Shown: positions 33,531-46,232, counted from the stretch's first letter. The stretch: 64,000 nt of DNA from Chrysogorgia sp. JL179-B06 (GCA_035772405.1 JAYKKM010000263.1:5640001-5704000); one strand, 5' to 3'. The notes: a model not told the origin generated them from the letters alone. Numbers and translations: made by a program.

Positions 33531-33852
33531 ATTTTTAATGTTAATTACAGTAATATAGTCTACATTTTTCAGATTATTTTGTAAACAAATGACAAATACT
33601 AACCATTACTCTCACCAAAAATAATCCTAACCATATAACTACTTGAACTCTAACCGTAAGAAAACGGTAATCTTAACCCTAAAAACAAGAAAAATGAAGG
33701 GAAAAATTATCTCACGTCAGTTTCATTGATAGATGGAAACTATTATTCACCAAAAAGTGATGGGTTGTTTCAGGAAAGGTGCTTGTCACATATTTTGGTT
33801 AATTTTCAGCACATTTCACTTTTTGCCTCAAATTTGGGAGAAAAAAGACATA

Positions 33853-34391
33853 TTTGGCTTTTTGGCACTCATGGAGGACTGGGACCGAGTATATGAAAGT
33901 GCTGTTGTTGTGGAATATTAACCTGATTTCGATGTTTGCAAGGCGTTATCATGATTATATATATATATATGTTTAGTGCAAAACCACATAAAGTGCCTCT
34001 GGAGATGTTGAAAAGCTTTGTAATTAAGTTTTACAAAAGAAAATATCATGTTTATCGCCACAAACCGACTTATAAATAGCGTGTGTTGTCATTTACAATG
34101 CCATGTTAATCTAATTTGAGTAACAACACTATATATTATCTTCAGCAGGCTTCAGATTGTGATAAATTAGCGATTAAACCGATTTATTTTGTCTGTTTGC
34201 AAAGATAAACATTTTTAAAGCTTGTCTGAAAAACAAGATGGCGGCCATATAGCAAATACAGTCAGCCACATTCAAGCGTCTATTTCAGCGTGAAAGCTAC
34301 TGATCTACACTTGCTATCATACATTTTGGAAAGCTGGATAGACAAGGATTAAATTGGTATGTGTTATATTTGTTCCCCTCGATTGAGCCAT
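33853..34391 (-). repeat. Right terminal inverted repeat of outer element
   Basis: Partner of 25518-26000. It contains a TA run at 33958-33971 that is also present in the left copy. Confidence 0.8.
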
Positions 34392-35127
34392 TTTGTCTCC
34401 TGAGCCCTTGCAGGCATGGTTCATATCACATCACTAAACACGAGAACGAAGCAAACGCCACATACACCGAAAATCTCGAATTTACATAGCATCCAGCCGT
34501 GACAACATGATTAGGAAGCGTTCTCCTTCGTCGAACGCAATAGTTATATATACCAATATTGGTAATTCATAAAGAGTATTATTACAAATTTGGAATATAC
34601 ATTTCCAACATTGGTATCCACCAAGCATACCAATATTGGGAAATGTCGGTTTCTGATATTCGTTTCCAACTACAATGCAACTACAATGTATTTGTAGTCT
34701 GTTGATAAGATGTTGAACGTTATCTCGGCCAATATTTACTCGATTTCAATTCTGAAAACATATTTGGAATTACCAAGTCTAAATGCACAACACACGTAAT
34801 ACCTCTTTATATAGTTCGTCAGATCACAAATCGCCAATGGCGGCTAGCAGAACTTTTTTTGGGATGGATCACTTTCCATGGGAAGTCACCTGATTAGCTG
34901 ACCCAAAATAGGTTTTATCCTAACCAGAACCCTAAATAACCCTAATCTAACCATAACCCTAATCTTAACCCTAACCCCCACCTAGCAAGGCTCAGTTTAT
35001 AGGCAAACGTGAGAGAATGCTTGTTGGCTGCACCCGAAGGTCCCAAAAAAGTGATCCCAAAAAATAATTTTGCTGGCAGCTAGTGTTTCTGCCAAAAGGT
35101 ACAAAGTTAGGGCCTATTTAATTTTTA
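34392..35127. other. Non-coding; short palindromes and telomere-like tract
   Basis: Repeats of the motif TACCAATATTGG at 34551-34640 form small inverted pairs. 34917-34976 is a degenerate CCCTAA array (AACCCTAATC, AACCCTAACC) of TTAGGG telomere type. No gene seen. Confidence 0.6.
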
Positions 35128-36030
35128 ATTATGGTCAATGACTTAGCCAGCCATTCTAACCTACATGTTAGACATTGGATGTATGTTGACGATATAAGCA
35201 TTTCACAATCCATCGCACGAAATGAGTCGCCACTCATCCAAGATGACTTGAATAAGATCTCAAGTTTGGCCTTAACGAATAACATTAGGTTAAACCCAAA
35301 GAAATGTAAGCTTTCTGTCTCATTCCTTCGTGCCGGTTAATCCCACCATTGCTGATTAATAACAGACCTCTTGAGCGAGTAAACAGTTTCAAAGTACTAC
35401 ACTTATTATTCAAGACGATTTGAGGTGGAATTCCCATATAGATGCTATCACTCTGAAAGCAGCTAAAAGGCAACACATTTTGCGTGTTTTATGTAAATCT
35501 GGCATGACGCAGGCCGATCTTGTCACCATTTACATTACATTAATCCGCTCTGTCCTGGAATACTGTTGCTCTGTTTGGAGCTCTAGCATTCCACTTTATC
35601 TCTCGGTTAAGCTGGAGAAGATCCAGAAGCGTGCTTTACGAATTCTGTTCCCTTTTTATTCATACTCTACTGCCCTAGAAGCAACTGCGCTTCCTCGATT
35701 GGATGCTTGCCGTGACGAACTCTTGCATAGGACATTCACTAAAGTTACGAATCCTTCACGTCTTCTATCTGTTGCCTCCGACTAGGAATAAGTCGCACGG
35801 TCGTGTTCTACGTAATTCTGATAGTTTCAGACTTTTCAAATGTACCGACCAGTTTAAAAATAGCTTTTTCCCATTTCTCTCCTATCAGCAAGGCTAAATT
35901 ATGAGTGTACTGTAGATACTGTTAGGATTAAGGATAATGTGAATACATGTTTAGTTTTGTAAATATACTGTAATTCACCTTTTGGTGCGATAGTATTTCA
36001 TTAAACCTTTTATTATTATTATATTGTGCC
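35128..36030 (+). pseudogene. LINE-e: 3' part of reverse transcriptase and 3' UTR
   Basis: It begins inside the reverse transcriptase at the catalytic box (HWMYVDDISIS, 35173-35205). It continues with NPKKCKLSVSFLRAG, then after frameshifts FKVL-like sequence, WNSHIDAITLKAAKRQHILR, TLIRSVLEYCCSVWS, LEKIQKRALRILFP and PPTRNKSHGRVLRNS...KNSFFPFL. The 3' UTR runs to a TTATTA tail at about 36010-36022. 5' truncation just before the YVDD box is typical of incomplete LINE insertion. Two frameshifts are present. Confidence 0.85.
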
Positions 36031-36513
36031 ATTCAAACGGAGCACCTAAAACGACTTTTTAATTCCTTATAAGGAGTTGGTCCTACCATGCTCTGCTGCA
36101 AAATGGATACCTGCACTGGCGAAATTATCACCCTCACTGGCAAGGGGAATCAACCCAGCATACCAATATAGGGAAATGTTTGCAACATTGGTATCAATCA
36201 TCCATTCCCGTATATAATGGTAGTAATTTGATATTTCAATGCTGTAAAATGTCATCAAATCACTAGTATTCACACTAGATAACATTGTTACAAACCAGCA
36301 ATGAAATTTCTGAAGAAAACAAAAGATAATCTACCAGGTGTATTTGAAATTCAAAGAACTGATTTCTAACAAGTAAAAAATATGGTTAGGCTGACAATTG
36401 AATGCACCAATGCACATTTATTCTTCAATAATCATGCTTGGTTAAAATGTAACGTAATAAAACGAACAATTATGCTTATGGTAACACGAATTACATGTAC
36501 AGGTACTATAGTA
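36031..36513. other. Non-coding spacer with dispersed repeat motif
   Basis: Contains CCTTATAAGGAGTTGGTCC, shared with about 19737-19757, and another ACCAATATAGGGAAATG copy. The 140-codon frame starting 36382 looks like chance. Confidence 0.45.
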
Positions 36514-37119
36514 TTAAGGTGGCTTGATAGTCTAAATGAGAAATTGCTTTTTTTGTTTCATTGGATAGCTCTAGCAGTGGTCTTGATTATATCTAGAGAA
36601 ATTGTGTTTATGATAAGTGGCAGATTTTTCTGGATTTATTGTAAACACAATTTCTCCACTCAGGTAAACGTTGAAGCTCAGATCTGCATTACAAACATTT
36701 TTATAAAAAAAAAGCAATTTCTCTTCAAATTCTGGAATTTGAAGGCCACAAGATGCTATTTTTGTGACATCACAAATATTTTACCTATATGCATGAACTT
36801 TTGACTTCACATAGGTATTATCTGTGCAATGACGAATTGATTTGTTGTGTTAGACTACTCCAAAAATATCTAGGGCCTGTGGAAAAGATGACATATCTGT
36901 AAAATAATTCGTCATTGCATATCTCTGGTATTGCAGGTACCACATAAAATTTCAGACCCATAGCACTTACCTACCTGTTTTGAAAAATCACTATTGGCGC
37001 TTCCTACAGTTTTGTGCCTTTAAAAATTTTGTGTTCACGGAAAAGGGTGCGACTGCTAAGCAATTAAAGATATGGACCCAAATATTTTTCTTTGTAAAAT
37101 GCTATTGGACCATGTTGAA

Positions 37120-37625
37120 CAAAGGAGGCATTACAGGAAGAGCTGGTGATAACAGTTTGCTACGTAAACTTCACTGGTTGCCGGTGAGATCAAGGATTGT
37201 GTTTAAGATACTAATAATTACTTTCAAAGCTTTGCATGGCCAGGCGCCTGTTTATATTACTGATTTGCTAACTAAATATAAACCTACTCATGCTTTGAGA
37301 TTATCTGACCGAAATCTGCTACTTGAGCCAAAATCCAAAACGGTGACTCATGGAGACAGAACATTCTCGGTTGTGGCACCAAAACTGTGGAATTCATTAC
37401 CACAGGAAATTAGAAGCTTCGATATGTTAAGTAGTTTTAAGTAAGCACTTAAGACTTCTTTTTTAAAATCAATAGTTTTTGGTTCATAGTGGTAATATAT
37501 GTAGTACGCTTTATTGTAATTTACTGTAATTATAGTTTTATAAGTAAAATTAGAATATATTGTAAGAGCATTGAGACTATTGTATAATGCTCCTAATACG
37601 TCTTTTATTATTATTATTATTATAA
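37120..37625 (+). pseudogene. LINE-f: C-terminal end and 3' UTR
   Basis: LLRKLHWLPVRSRIVFKILI, TFKALHGQAPVYITDLL, HGDRTFSVVAPKLWNSLPQE and SFDMLSSFK are the conserved C-terminal end of many L2/CR1-type reverse transcriptase proteins. A stop at 37442 precedes a short in-frame remainder. The 3' UTR segment GAGACTATTGTATAATGCTC and the ATT tail (37603-37621) also occur inside both hAT-like copies. Confidence 0.8.
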
Positions 37626-38105
37626 GACAGAAACGAGGATTTTTAACGGAAATGATGACACTTATGCCCAAAGTCTGATCCAACTCGGAGACCACAAAAT
37701 CGTCAATACCACCGAGTTCAAGTACCTTGGCGTCATGCTCTCCTATCAATCCGCAGAAGTTTGTTCAATACAGGATCGCCTGGTCCTCACCAATTATCGA
37801 GTGAAGTGCAAAACCCGAGGAAGGTATATGGATGCCTTCATTAGAGCAAGTATGATGTATACGGCAACATGGGAACACCGGGCTGTAGCAAAACTGGAAT
37901 GGGTGAGACTTCTTAAACAGACTGTAAAGGGATGATGGAAGAGAGATCATGCACCACCTCAAGGTTTGTCTGAAGAGGAAAAAGAAGCTGGAAACTGGGA
38001 CTATGGGTTTTTCTATTCCCATGACAAGATGAGCTTGGGGAAAGTGTGTAATTTTGCACTTCGTGCATTGTGGGACATGTACCTAATTGAGGTGACTGTC
38101 CCATG
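37626..38105 (+). pseudogene. Reverse-transcriptase-like C-terminal fragment
   Basis: The frame reads LIQLGDHKIVNTTEFKYLGV with the FKYLGV motif found after the reverse transcriptase palm in LINEs. It then shifts to SIQDRLVLTNYRVKCKTRGR and ATWEHRAVAKLEWVRLLKQT. The final part (HAPPQGLSEEEKEAGNWDYG) has no family I recognise. It directly follows the ATT tail of LINE-f. Confidence 0.45.
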
Positions 38106-40520
38106 ATGCCTTGCGGTCAACTTAAGAAAACTAGCTATCGACCAGCCTGCGACAAGATAATCTTTGAGAAATTTAACTCAGATTGTTATGTAACTCGGCG
38201 CTGAAACAGAGGATATATTCAACTTTTGTATTCAGGCGAACTATTCTTGGATTTAAAACTATTCATTTTCTTCTTCCAAAATAGAATTCCGTTTCAAATA
38301 GATCAAAATATTTATCGCTTGCTTTGAACAAAAACGTGTTCGCTGACAGCAGTCTTGAGTTCAAGTGATTCTCTGACCGTGTAACCATAGAAACAACCTC
38401 ATTAATCAATCAATCACAGTAAAGTATCTATGAACACATCCCGTCACTTTGCGAGCATAAATTACACACTTTGTCCAGGCACGTCTTCTAATGCAATGCA
38501 GATATCTACCACTAAACTGGCACAAAGCTGCTAAAAGCCTACCAAGAAGGACAGCATTTAGAATGATTAGCACACTGCGTCAACTCCACACTCCAGAAAC
38601 ACACGTTGTTCATGGAAGTGGCAGCAGAAAGTGGTATCAGGAGAAAAGTCGTGGTTATGGACAAGAGTCAATTATGGAAAATGATGAGGGAAAGATCGGA
38701 ATTCAAACGGTGGATTCGCTACCGCTACGAACTGTCGGGATAACGGCACCTCAGATGGTCAAACCTTTAATGAGTAAAAGCTATGTATCTACGTAGTACG
38801 ATAAGTCGTACTCTCAAAACGACTCCATTTTTACTATCGAGCCACCTTAAACAACAATTAATAAACTGATGAGACAACTATTTATAACAAAAATGGCTGT
38901 CACCAGCTTGCCCTCCTCAACATTGCCCTTAGGCCTTATCACCATCAAAATTAAGAAGTCGTGCATTCATAATCAATTGCTTAATGTTGCAGGTGGTTTC
39001 TGATTGTTTTCGTGTAATGTTTCGCCAATCACTTTATCAGCCTCAAAATTAATCTTAATATGACCTTCTTTAACTAATTTCTTTGTCAAAGGCAATAATT
39101 GGTATTTGCCTTTTCATCAGTATTTCACATTCTTCGCTTTACCTAATGGAACTAGATGTTTCTTCATGGTTAGCATTTGCAATGAGTGCACATTGAAGGC
39201 TGTTAATAAGATTATTAGCTTTGCAGAATTTTCTGTGATATGTTCAATATCCATGCTGGGCTCATGTTCTTCTCAACCTCTTACCCATCTAAAAATAAAT
39301 AAATGTACATAACTTATTAAATTATTTGTTGGTTGATTACTAGTTAGTTATGAGATGATAAATACATTATAATTATGCAGATAGGGGCATTGAAACCCTT
39401 AGCTAGAGTGAGTCAGTTCCTCCAGACCTTCCAACTTGGTGACTTGAAAATGATTGAGAATGTTGATCTACCTAGTATGGCCAAGAACACACCCCCCCCC
39501 CCCCCCGCCAACAATTTCCAGATATCAAGCCACAGATATTGTTCACAAAACTACAAATTGTGAATATAATTGTTAATTAATCACAATTGTTTTGTTACAC
39601 TTTTCTACATGTTTACTTGTTTTGTAGGCATGCCATATTGTTGATGATGCCATCAGTCTTTTTGGTCAGTGCAAAACCAAATGGCCTAGAAACACTTCAT
39701 GTTATAGCCATTGATTTCATTTAACTAAATGTATAATATCTGAACCAAGCTCCAAGAACAAGGAGCTTGCAGGTTTTTGGAAATGCGTGATGAAATAATA
39801 GTTATGCGTGTGAGCGTGAGATATGTCAATTACGTGTGTCTCACGCTAAATGTGTGAGAGTTGGAAGGTCTGCCTCCATGGACAGCCATCTTTCTTTTTA
39901 GTCAGTTGTTCTCTTTGCAGCTCTATAACCCCTCAGGGCCTGTATCAGGAATTAAATTCATAGTATTTTTTGGGAGGCACCGAAGGTGAGCAAAAACATG
40001 ATGTCCAAAACAGAAGATCTTGGGGTTCTTTCTCTGGAACATGTCTCACCAAGTTTGTAAAATCTGTGTAAATGTTAACATTGTTAACACTTTTTTGTTT
40101 TTAATAATCAACTTTAAACAAATTCAGAGATGCCCAATTACCAAAACACATGTGAAGATCTAGACCCTACATGAAATATTAATGACCAGCAGTCAACAGA
40201 GCTTCTGCTTTAATAACAAATGAAATGATATTGTATTTTCGCAATCCAAATGCCAGAATTGCATTGAAAGACTTTTATGTGATCTTTATTTAAATATTAA
40301 ATGTGAAAAAAAGGAGAAGCATCAACATTTTGGGATGGCATACTGAAATTTTGGGTAGGCAATGGTTGCCCTTTTAACAATACTCGTATACCTGAATTAT
40401 ACCTATAAATATAGGGCAACTGTAACCATAGTCCATTGCTTTATTGGCTTGGCAGTATTGACATGTGTGTTTTACAAGCATTTTCCAAAAGAGTTTATCG
40501 AACCAGTTCTCATAAAGATC
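38106..40520. other. No recognised gene
   Basis: Includes the right end of the TTAA element, a 17-base C run at about 39491-39507 and low-complexity AT sequence. The 101-codon frame at 38491-38796 has ordinary composition but no family I know. Confidence 0.45.
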
Positions 40521-41165
40521 ATGAGTAGAAAAGTATTGAAACGTATGTTATATCCTTGTGGCACTTGCAACAAGGACTGCGAAGTGCGATCACGGCAATC
40601 TATTTATTGTGGCGAGTGCAATCTGTGGTACCACGCAAACTGCCAACAACTTACAAGAGAACATATGGAGGTTCTTGAAAACGAAGTTGTTCAAGATTAT
40701 GTTTGTGTTCCTTGTTCACAAGAAGATGGTCATTTTAACTGCTGCTCAGCCCTTGTCCGATTGGGGTTTTCAACAACTGGAAACGCGCCGAGGGGGTGAA
40801 AAAGGCAAGGGCAACCAGGCAGCTTCAAAACACAGGTTCATTTTAAATTAGCATATAATTATTATACTACAGCATATTACTGTAAGTGACCTTTTAAATT
40901 CAAATTTAGTATTTTGTTTTGAACTTACGTTTGTACTTCTAGAAAAGGTCGAAAAAGAAAAATCTAAATCACCTGTTATGAAACTCATAGGGATGTCCAC
41001 TACTGGTATGAACAAGCAGACTAGCAAAGAATGGCGAAATGATTGCATGCAACAACCGAACCTGTAAGATTGGGTGGTTTCACTTTGCATGTATAAGATT
41101 GTCTGAAGCTCCTCCAGGCAAACGGTTACAAAACAAGTCAGGACAACCGACTGTGTTCAAATAAG
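40521..41165 (+). pseudogene. PHD-finger coding sequence, probably degraded or multi-exon
   Basis: From the ATG at 40521: MSRKVLKRMLYPCGTCNKDC...IYCGECNLWYHANC...YVCVPC, a PHD-type finger (Cys4-His-Cys3 spacing) at about residues 12-65. A frameshift or splice follows near 40790. A second stretch at 41025-41165 reads [20 protein letters not shown] and LSEAPPGKR, the centre of a second PHD finger of the ING-like kind, ending at TAA 41162. PHD fingers bind histone tails in host chromatin proteins but also occur in multicopy transposon genes, so host or element origin is open. It lies 650 bases upstream of the exon array. Confidence 0.5.
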
Positions 41166-41820
41166 TTTTCCTTCATAGATCTTTAGTATTTCAATGTTTA
41201 CTACTTTTTTCATAATATACTATAGAGTACATGTAGTTTTTCAGAAAAAATACAACAATTTTGTGTTGTACACATATTTCTAAGCAGTGCGAAACTGCAC
41301 TATTTTTGCAAGAGAATAGACAACTTGCAAATTACCTTTCTTCTGTGCTTTGAAGCAGGGCTATGTGCAAAGCTATTGATATAAAACTTTATTTACCAAC
41401 AAATAAATACCTTGAAGTACAGGTAATCCAAAAGTTGCCTATTATATATTACTATTATGTCAGACTTTTACCAGCTTGGCAAGTTGTAGTTTGATATTCA
41501 TGTAAAAAATAAAAGAATTCTATGTATCACATTAACAAATTTCTGATGTCTGTCATTCATGACCCTAAGATCGTTGGCATAAGAACAGGGGCAAAAACTT
41601 GGTTAGGATGCATAGGAACACCATGCATAGTGGGGCATTAGCCCACTTTATGGATTGACCTTGATCTATTGCTATGGTGTTCCCCGGGTAGGGGGTGTGG
41701 GGTTTGCAATTATATCATTGTGTAATTAAACTGAAGAACAATCCAAATGACCAAATATTAATTTTAATAAGCAAGAACATTTCGAGACAAGTTTCCTGTA
41801 CTTTGGTCTATACTTTGTGT
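41166..41820. other. No recognised feature
   Basis: AT-rich sequence between the PHD region and the tandem array. Confidence 0.5.
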
Positions 41821-44800
41821 ATGCCAAGTTTAATGTTTACTTTTTTCGCATATCAAGTTCTTAAACGTTGGTTTGTTTTGTGTTTAGGTTGTATTACAGC
41901 CAAGGATTCAAAGTGCTTGGGTAAAGAGTAAGATCGAGAAGGTATGTGGGCAAGGTTTTATTTCTATTATTTACTATTTGTTGATGTTGATATATGGTGT
42001 ACTGTAAATGATTATGTTGTACAATTTGAGATTTAGTTCCCATTGATCCAAGAGGATGTTTGTACTTCCCTAAGGAGTATGTGATGGCATCATGGCATCG
42101 TACACATGGCAGGTTTTATTTCTATTTATCATAATTTACTATATTTTTGGTTGATATACTGTAAATGATTATTGTACAATTTCATTTATTTAGTCCCCTT
42201 TCATAAGATAGACGAACTTTTATTTATTTATTTTTTACTTTTTTCGCAGATCAAGTTCTTAAACGTTGATTTGATTTCTGTTTAGGTTGTATTACAGCCG
42301 AGGATTCAAAGTGCTTATGTGAATCCATCACTAGATGGAGAAGTTATGTGGGCAAGGGTGTCAGGTTTTATTTCTATTATTTACTATCTTTTGATGTTGA
42401 TATACGGTGTACTGTAAACGATTATATTGTACAATTTGAGATTTAGTTCCCATTGATCCAAGGGGATGTTTGTACTTCCCTAAGGAGCATGTGATGCCAT
42501 CACTAGATCCGGGGTACACGGTACACATGGCCAGGTTTTATTTCTATTTATCATAATTTACTATTTTTTGGTTGATATACTGTAAATGATTATTGTACAA
42601 TTTCATTTATTTAGTCCCCTTTCATATGATAGACGAACTTTTATTTATTTATTTTTTACTTTTTTCGCAGATCAAGTTCTTAAACGTTGGTTTGATTGCT
42701 GTTTAGGTTCTATTACAGCCGAGGATTCAAAGTGCTTGAGTAAAGAGCAAGAGCATGTGAATCCATCACTAGATGGAGAAGTTATGTGGGCACTAGATGG
42801 AGAAGTTATGTGGGCAAGGGTGTCAGGTTTTATTTATATTATTTACTATCTTTTGATGTTGATATACAGTGTACTGTAAATGATTATATATGGCAATTTG
42901 AGATTTAGTTCCCATTGATCGAAGGGGATGTTTGTACTTCCCTAAGGAGTATGTGATTCCATCACTAGATCCGGGTACACGGTACACATGGCCAGGTTTT
43001 ATTTCTATTTATCATAATTTACTATCTTTTTGGTTGATATACTGTAAATGATTATTGTACAATTTCATTTATTTAGTCCCCTTTCATAAGATAGACGAAC
43101 TTTTATTTATTTATTTTTATTTATTTTTTTCGCAGATCAAGTTCTTCAACGTTGGTTTGATTTCTGTTTAGGTTGTATTGCAGCCGAGGATTCAAAGTGC
43201 TTAAGTAAAGAGCAAGAGCTTGTGAATCCATCACTAGATGGAGAAGTTATGTGGGCAAGGGTGTCAGGTTTTATTTCTATTATTTACTATCTTTTGATGT
43301 TGATATACTGTGTACTGTAAATGATTATATATGGCAATTTGAGATTTATTTCCCATTGATCCAAGGGGATGTTTGTACTTCCTTAAGGAGTATGTGATTC
43401 CATCACTAGATCCGGGTAGACGGTACACATGGCCAGGTTTTATTTCTATTTATCATAATTTACTATTTTTTGGTTGATATACTGTAAATGATTATTGTAC
43501 AATTTCATTTATTTAGTCCCCTTTTATATGATAGACGAACTTTTATTTATTTATTTTTTACTTTTTTCGCAGATCAAGTTCTTAAACGTTGGTTTGATTG
43601 CTGTTTAGGTTCTATTACAGCCGAGGATTCAAAGTGCTTGAGTAAAGAGCAAGAGCATGTGAATCCATCACTAGATGGAGAAGTTATGTGGGCACTAGAT
43701 GGAGAAGTTATGTGGGCAAGGGTGTCCGGTTTTATTTATATTATTTACTATCTTTTGATGTTGATATACAGTGTACTGTAAATTATTATATATGGCAATT
43801 TGAGATTTATTTCCCATTGATCCAAGGGGATGTTTGTACTTCCTTAAGGAGTATGTGATTCCATCACTAGATCCGGGTAGACGGTACACATGGCCAGGTT
43901 TTATTTCTATTTATCATAATTTACTATTTTTTGGTTGATATACTGTAAATGATTATTGTACAATTTCATTTATTTAGTCCCCTTTTATATGATAGACGAA
44001 CTTTTATTTATTTATTTTTTACTTTTTTCGCAGATCAAGTTCTTAAACGTTGGTTTGATTGCTGTTTAGGTTCTATTACAGCCGAGGATTCAAAGTGCTT
44101 GAGTAAAGAGCAAGAGCATGTGAATCCATCACTAGATGGAGAAGTTATGTGGGCACTAGATGGAGAAGTTATGTGGGCAAGGGTGTCAGGTTTTATTTAT
44201 ATTATTTACTATCTTTTGATGTTGATATACAGTGTACTGTAAATGATTATATATGGCAATTTGAGATTTAGTTCCCATTGATCGAAGGGGATGTTTGTAC
44301 TTCCCTAAGGAGTATGTGATTCCATCACTAGATCCGGGTACACGGTACACATGGCCAGGTTTTATTTCTATTTATCATAATTTACTATCTTTTTGGTTGA
44401 TATACTGTAAATGATTATTGTACAATTTCATTTATTTAGTCCCCTTTCATAAGATAGACGAACTTTTATTTATTTATTTTTATTTATTTTTTACTTTTTT
44501 CGCAGATCAAGTTCTTCAACGTTGGTTTGATTTCTGTTTAGGTTGTATTGCAGCCGAGGATTCAAAGTGCTTAAGTAAAGAGCAAGAGCTTGTGAATCCA
44601 TCACTAGATGGAGAAGTTATGTGGGCAAGGGTGTCAGGTTTTATTTCTATTATTTACTATCTTTTGATGTTGATATACTGTGTACTGTAAATGATTATAT
44701 ATGGCAATTTGAGATTTATTTCCCATTGATCCAAGGGGATGTTTGTACTTCCTTAAGGAGTATGTGATTCCATCACTAGATCCGGGTACACGGTACACAT

Positions 44801-46200
44801 GGCCAGGTTTTATTTCTATTTATCATAATTTACTATTTTTTGGTTGATATACTGTAAATGATTATTGTACAATTTCATTTATTTAGTCCCCTTTTATATG
44901 ATAGACGAACTTTTATTTATTTATTTTTTACTTTTTTCGCAGATCAAGTTCTTAAACGTTGGTTTGATTGCTGTTTAGGTTCTATTACAGCCGAGGATTC
45001 AAAGTGCTTGAGTAAAGAGCAAGAGCATGTGAATCCATCACTAGATGGAGAAGTTATGTGGGCACTAGATGGAGAAGTTATGTGGGCAAGGGTGTCAGGT
45101 TTTATTTATATTATTTACTATCTTTTGATGTTGATATACAGTGTACTGTAAATTATTATATATGGCAATTTGAGATTTAGTTCCCATTGATCGAAGGGGA
45201 TGTTTGTACTTCCCTAAGGAGTATGTGATTCCATCACTAGATCCGGGTACACGGTACACATGGCCAGGTTTTATTTCTATTTATCATAATTTACTATCTT
45301 TTTGGTTGATATACTGTAAATGATTATTGTACAATTTCATTTATTTAGTCCCCTTTCATAAGATAGACGAACTTTTATTTATTTATTTTTATTTATTTTT
45401 TACTTTTTTCGCAGATCAAGTTCTTCAACGTTGGTTTGATTTCTGTTTAGGTTGTATTGCAGCCGAGGATTCAAAGTGCTTGAGTAAAGAGCAAGAGCTT
45501 GTGAATCCATCACTAGATGGAGAAGTTATGTGGGCAAGGGTGTCAGGTTTTATTTCTATTATTTACTATCTTTTGATGTTGATATACTGTGTACTGTAAA
45601 TGATTATATATGGCAATTTGAGATTTAGTTCCCATTGATCCAACAGGATGTTGTACTTCCCTAAGGAGTATGTGATTCCATCACTAGATCCGGGTACACG
45701 GTACACATGGCCAGGTTTTATTTCTATTTATCATAATTTACTATCTTTTTGGTTGATATACTGTAAATGATTATTGTACAATTTCATTTATTTAGTCCCC
45801 TTTCATATGATAGACTAACTTTTTTTATTTATTTTTTACTTTTTTCGCAGATCAAGTTCTTAAACGTTGGTTTGATTTCTGTTTAGGTTGTATTACAGCC
45901 GAGAATTCAAAGTGCTTGAGTAAAGAGCAAGAGCATGTGAATCCATCACTAGATGGAGAAGTTATGTGGGCAAGGGTGTCAGGTTTTATTTCTATTATTT
46001 ACTATCTTTTGATGTTGATATACGGTGTACTTTAAATGATATTGTACAATTTGATTTATTTAAGTTCCCATTGATCCAAGGGGATGTTTGTACTTCCCTA
46101 AGGAATATGTGACCAGGTGTTATTTCTATTTATCATAATTTACTATCTTTTGGTTGATATACTGTAAATGATTATTGTACAATTTAATTTATTTAGTCCC
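41821..46200 (+). repeat. Ten-copy tandem array carrying a symmetric phase-1 exon
   Basis: Exon-like segments begin after TTTTTCGCAG (or a variant) at about 41850, 42250, 42670, 43134, 43573, 44034, 44507, 44943, 45415 and 45851. Each encodes DQVLKRWFDCCLGSITAEDS, then KCLSKEQEHVNPSLDGEVMWARVSG, and ends at CAG|GTTTTATT. The exon takes one base from the previous exon and leaves one base, so it can repeat without a frame change. GEVMWARVSG resembles the first strand of a PWWP domain. Units are 405-473 bp and from 42.6 kb alternate in a dimer of about 905 bp. Four copies carry a 24-base internal duplication containing GATGGAGAAGTTATGTGGG. The first two copies are damaged. Confidence 0.75.
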
Positions 46201-46232
46201 CTTTCAGAAGATAGACATCCACTTGATATAAA

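Larger units (their letters stand above)
25518..34391. mobile_element. Outer DNA transposon (Academ-like), split by a P element
   Basis: About 480 bases at 25518-26000 return inverted at 33853-34391, beginning TGGCTCAATCGAGGGGAAC. Between them lies one plus-strand gene (26056-26446 plus 31380-33530) interrupted by a complete P-type transposon (26445-31372). Without the insert the element is about 3.9 kb. The gene shows acidic motifs reminiscent of XPG/FEN nucleases and a CXC-like cysteine cluster, the combination I recall for the Academ superfamily. Flanking target duplications could not be identified, so exact ends are approximate. Confidence 0.6.
36514..38850. mobile_element. TTAA-flanked element with GGTGGCT ends
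   Basis: TTAA followed by GGTGGCTTGATAGT at 36514 is mirrored by ACTATCGAGCCACC followed by TTAA at 38833-38850. TTAA target sites are typical of Kolobok and piggyBac elements. The interior carries LINE fragments and no transposase that I can recognise. The arms are only about 17 bases, so a chance pairing cannot be excluded. Confidence 0.45.

Noticed and set aside
36382..36804. 140-codon plus-strand frame as a gene
   Set aside because: AT-driven chance frame crossing the TTAA element border, with no motif and ordinary low-complexity composition.
42586..45599. Repeated 90- and 97-codon frames as a gene family
   Set aside because: The start codons and tails lie in intron-like repeat sequence; only the central exon has acceptor, donor and protein character.
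41821..46200. CRISPR array
   Set aside because: Units are over 400 bp, nearly identical throughout and lack unique spacers; the genome is eukaryotic.
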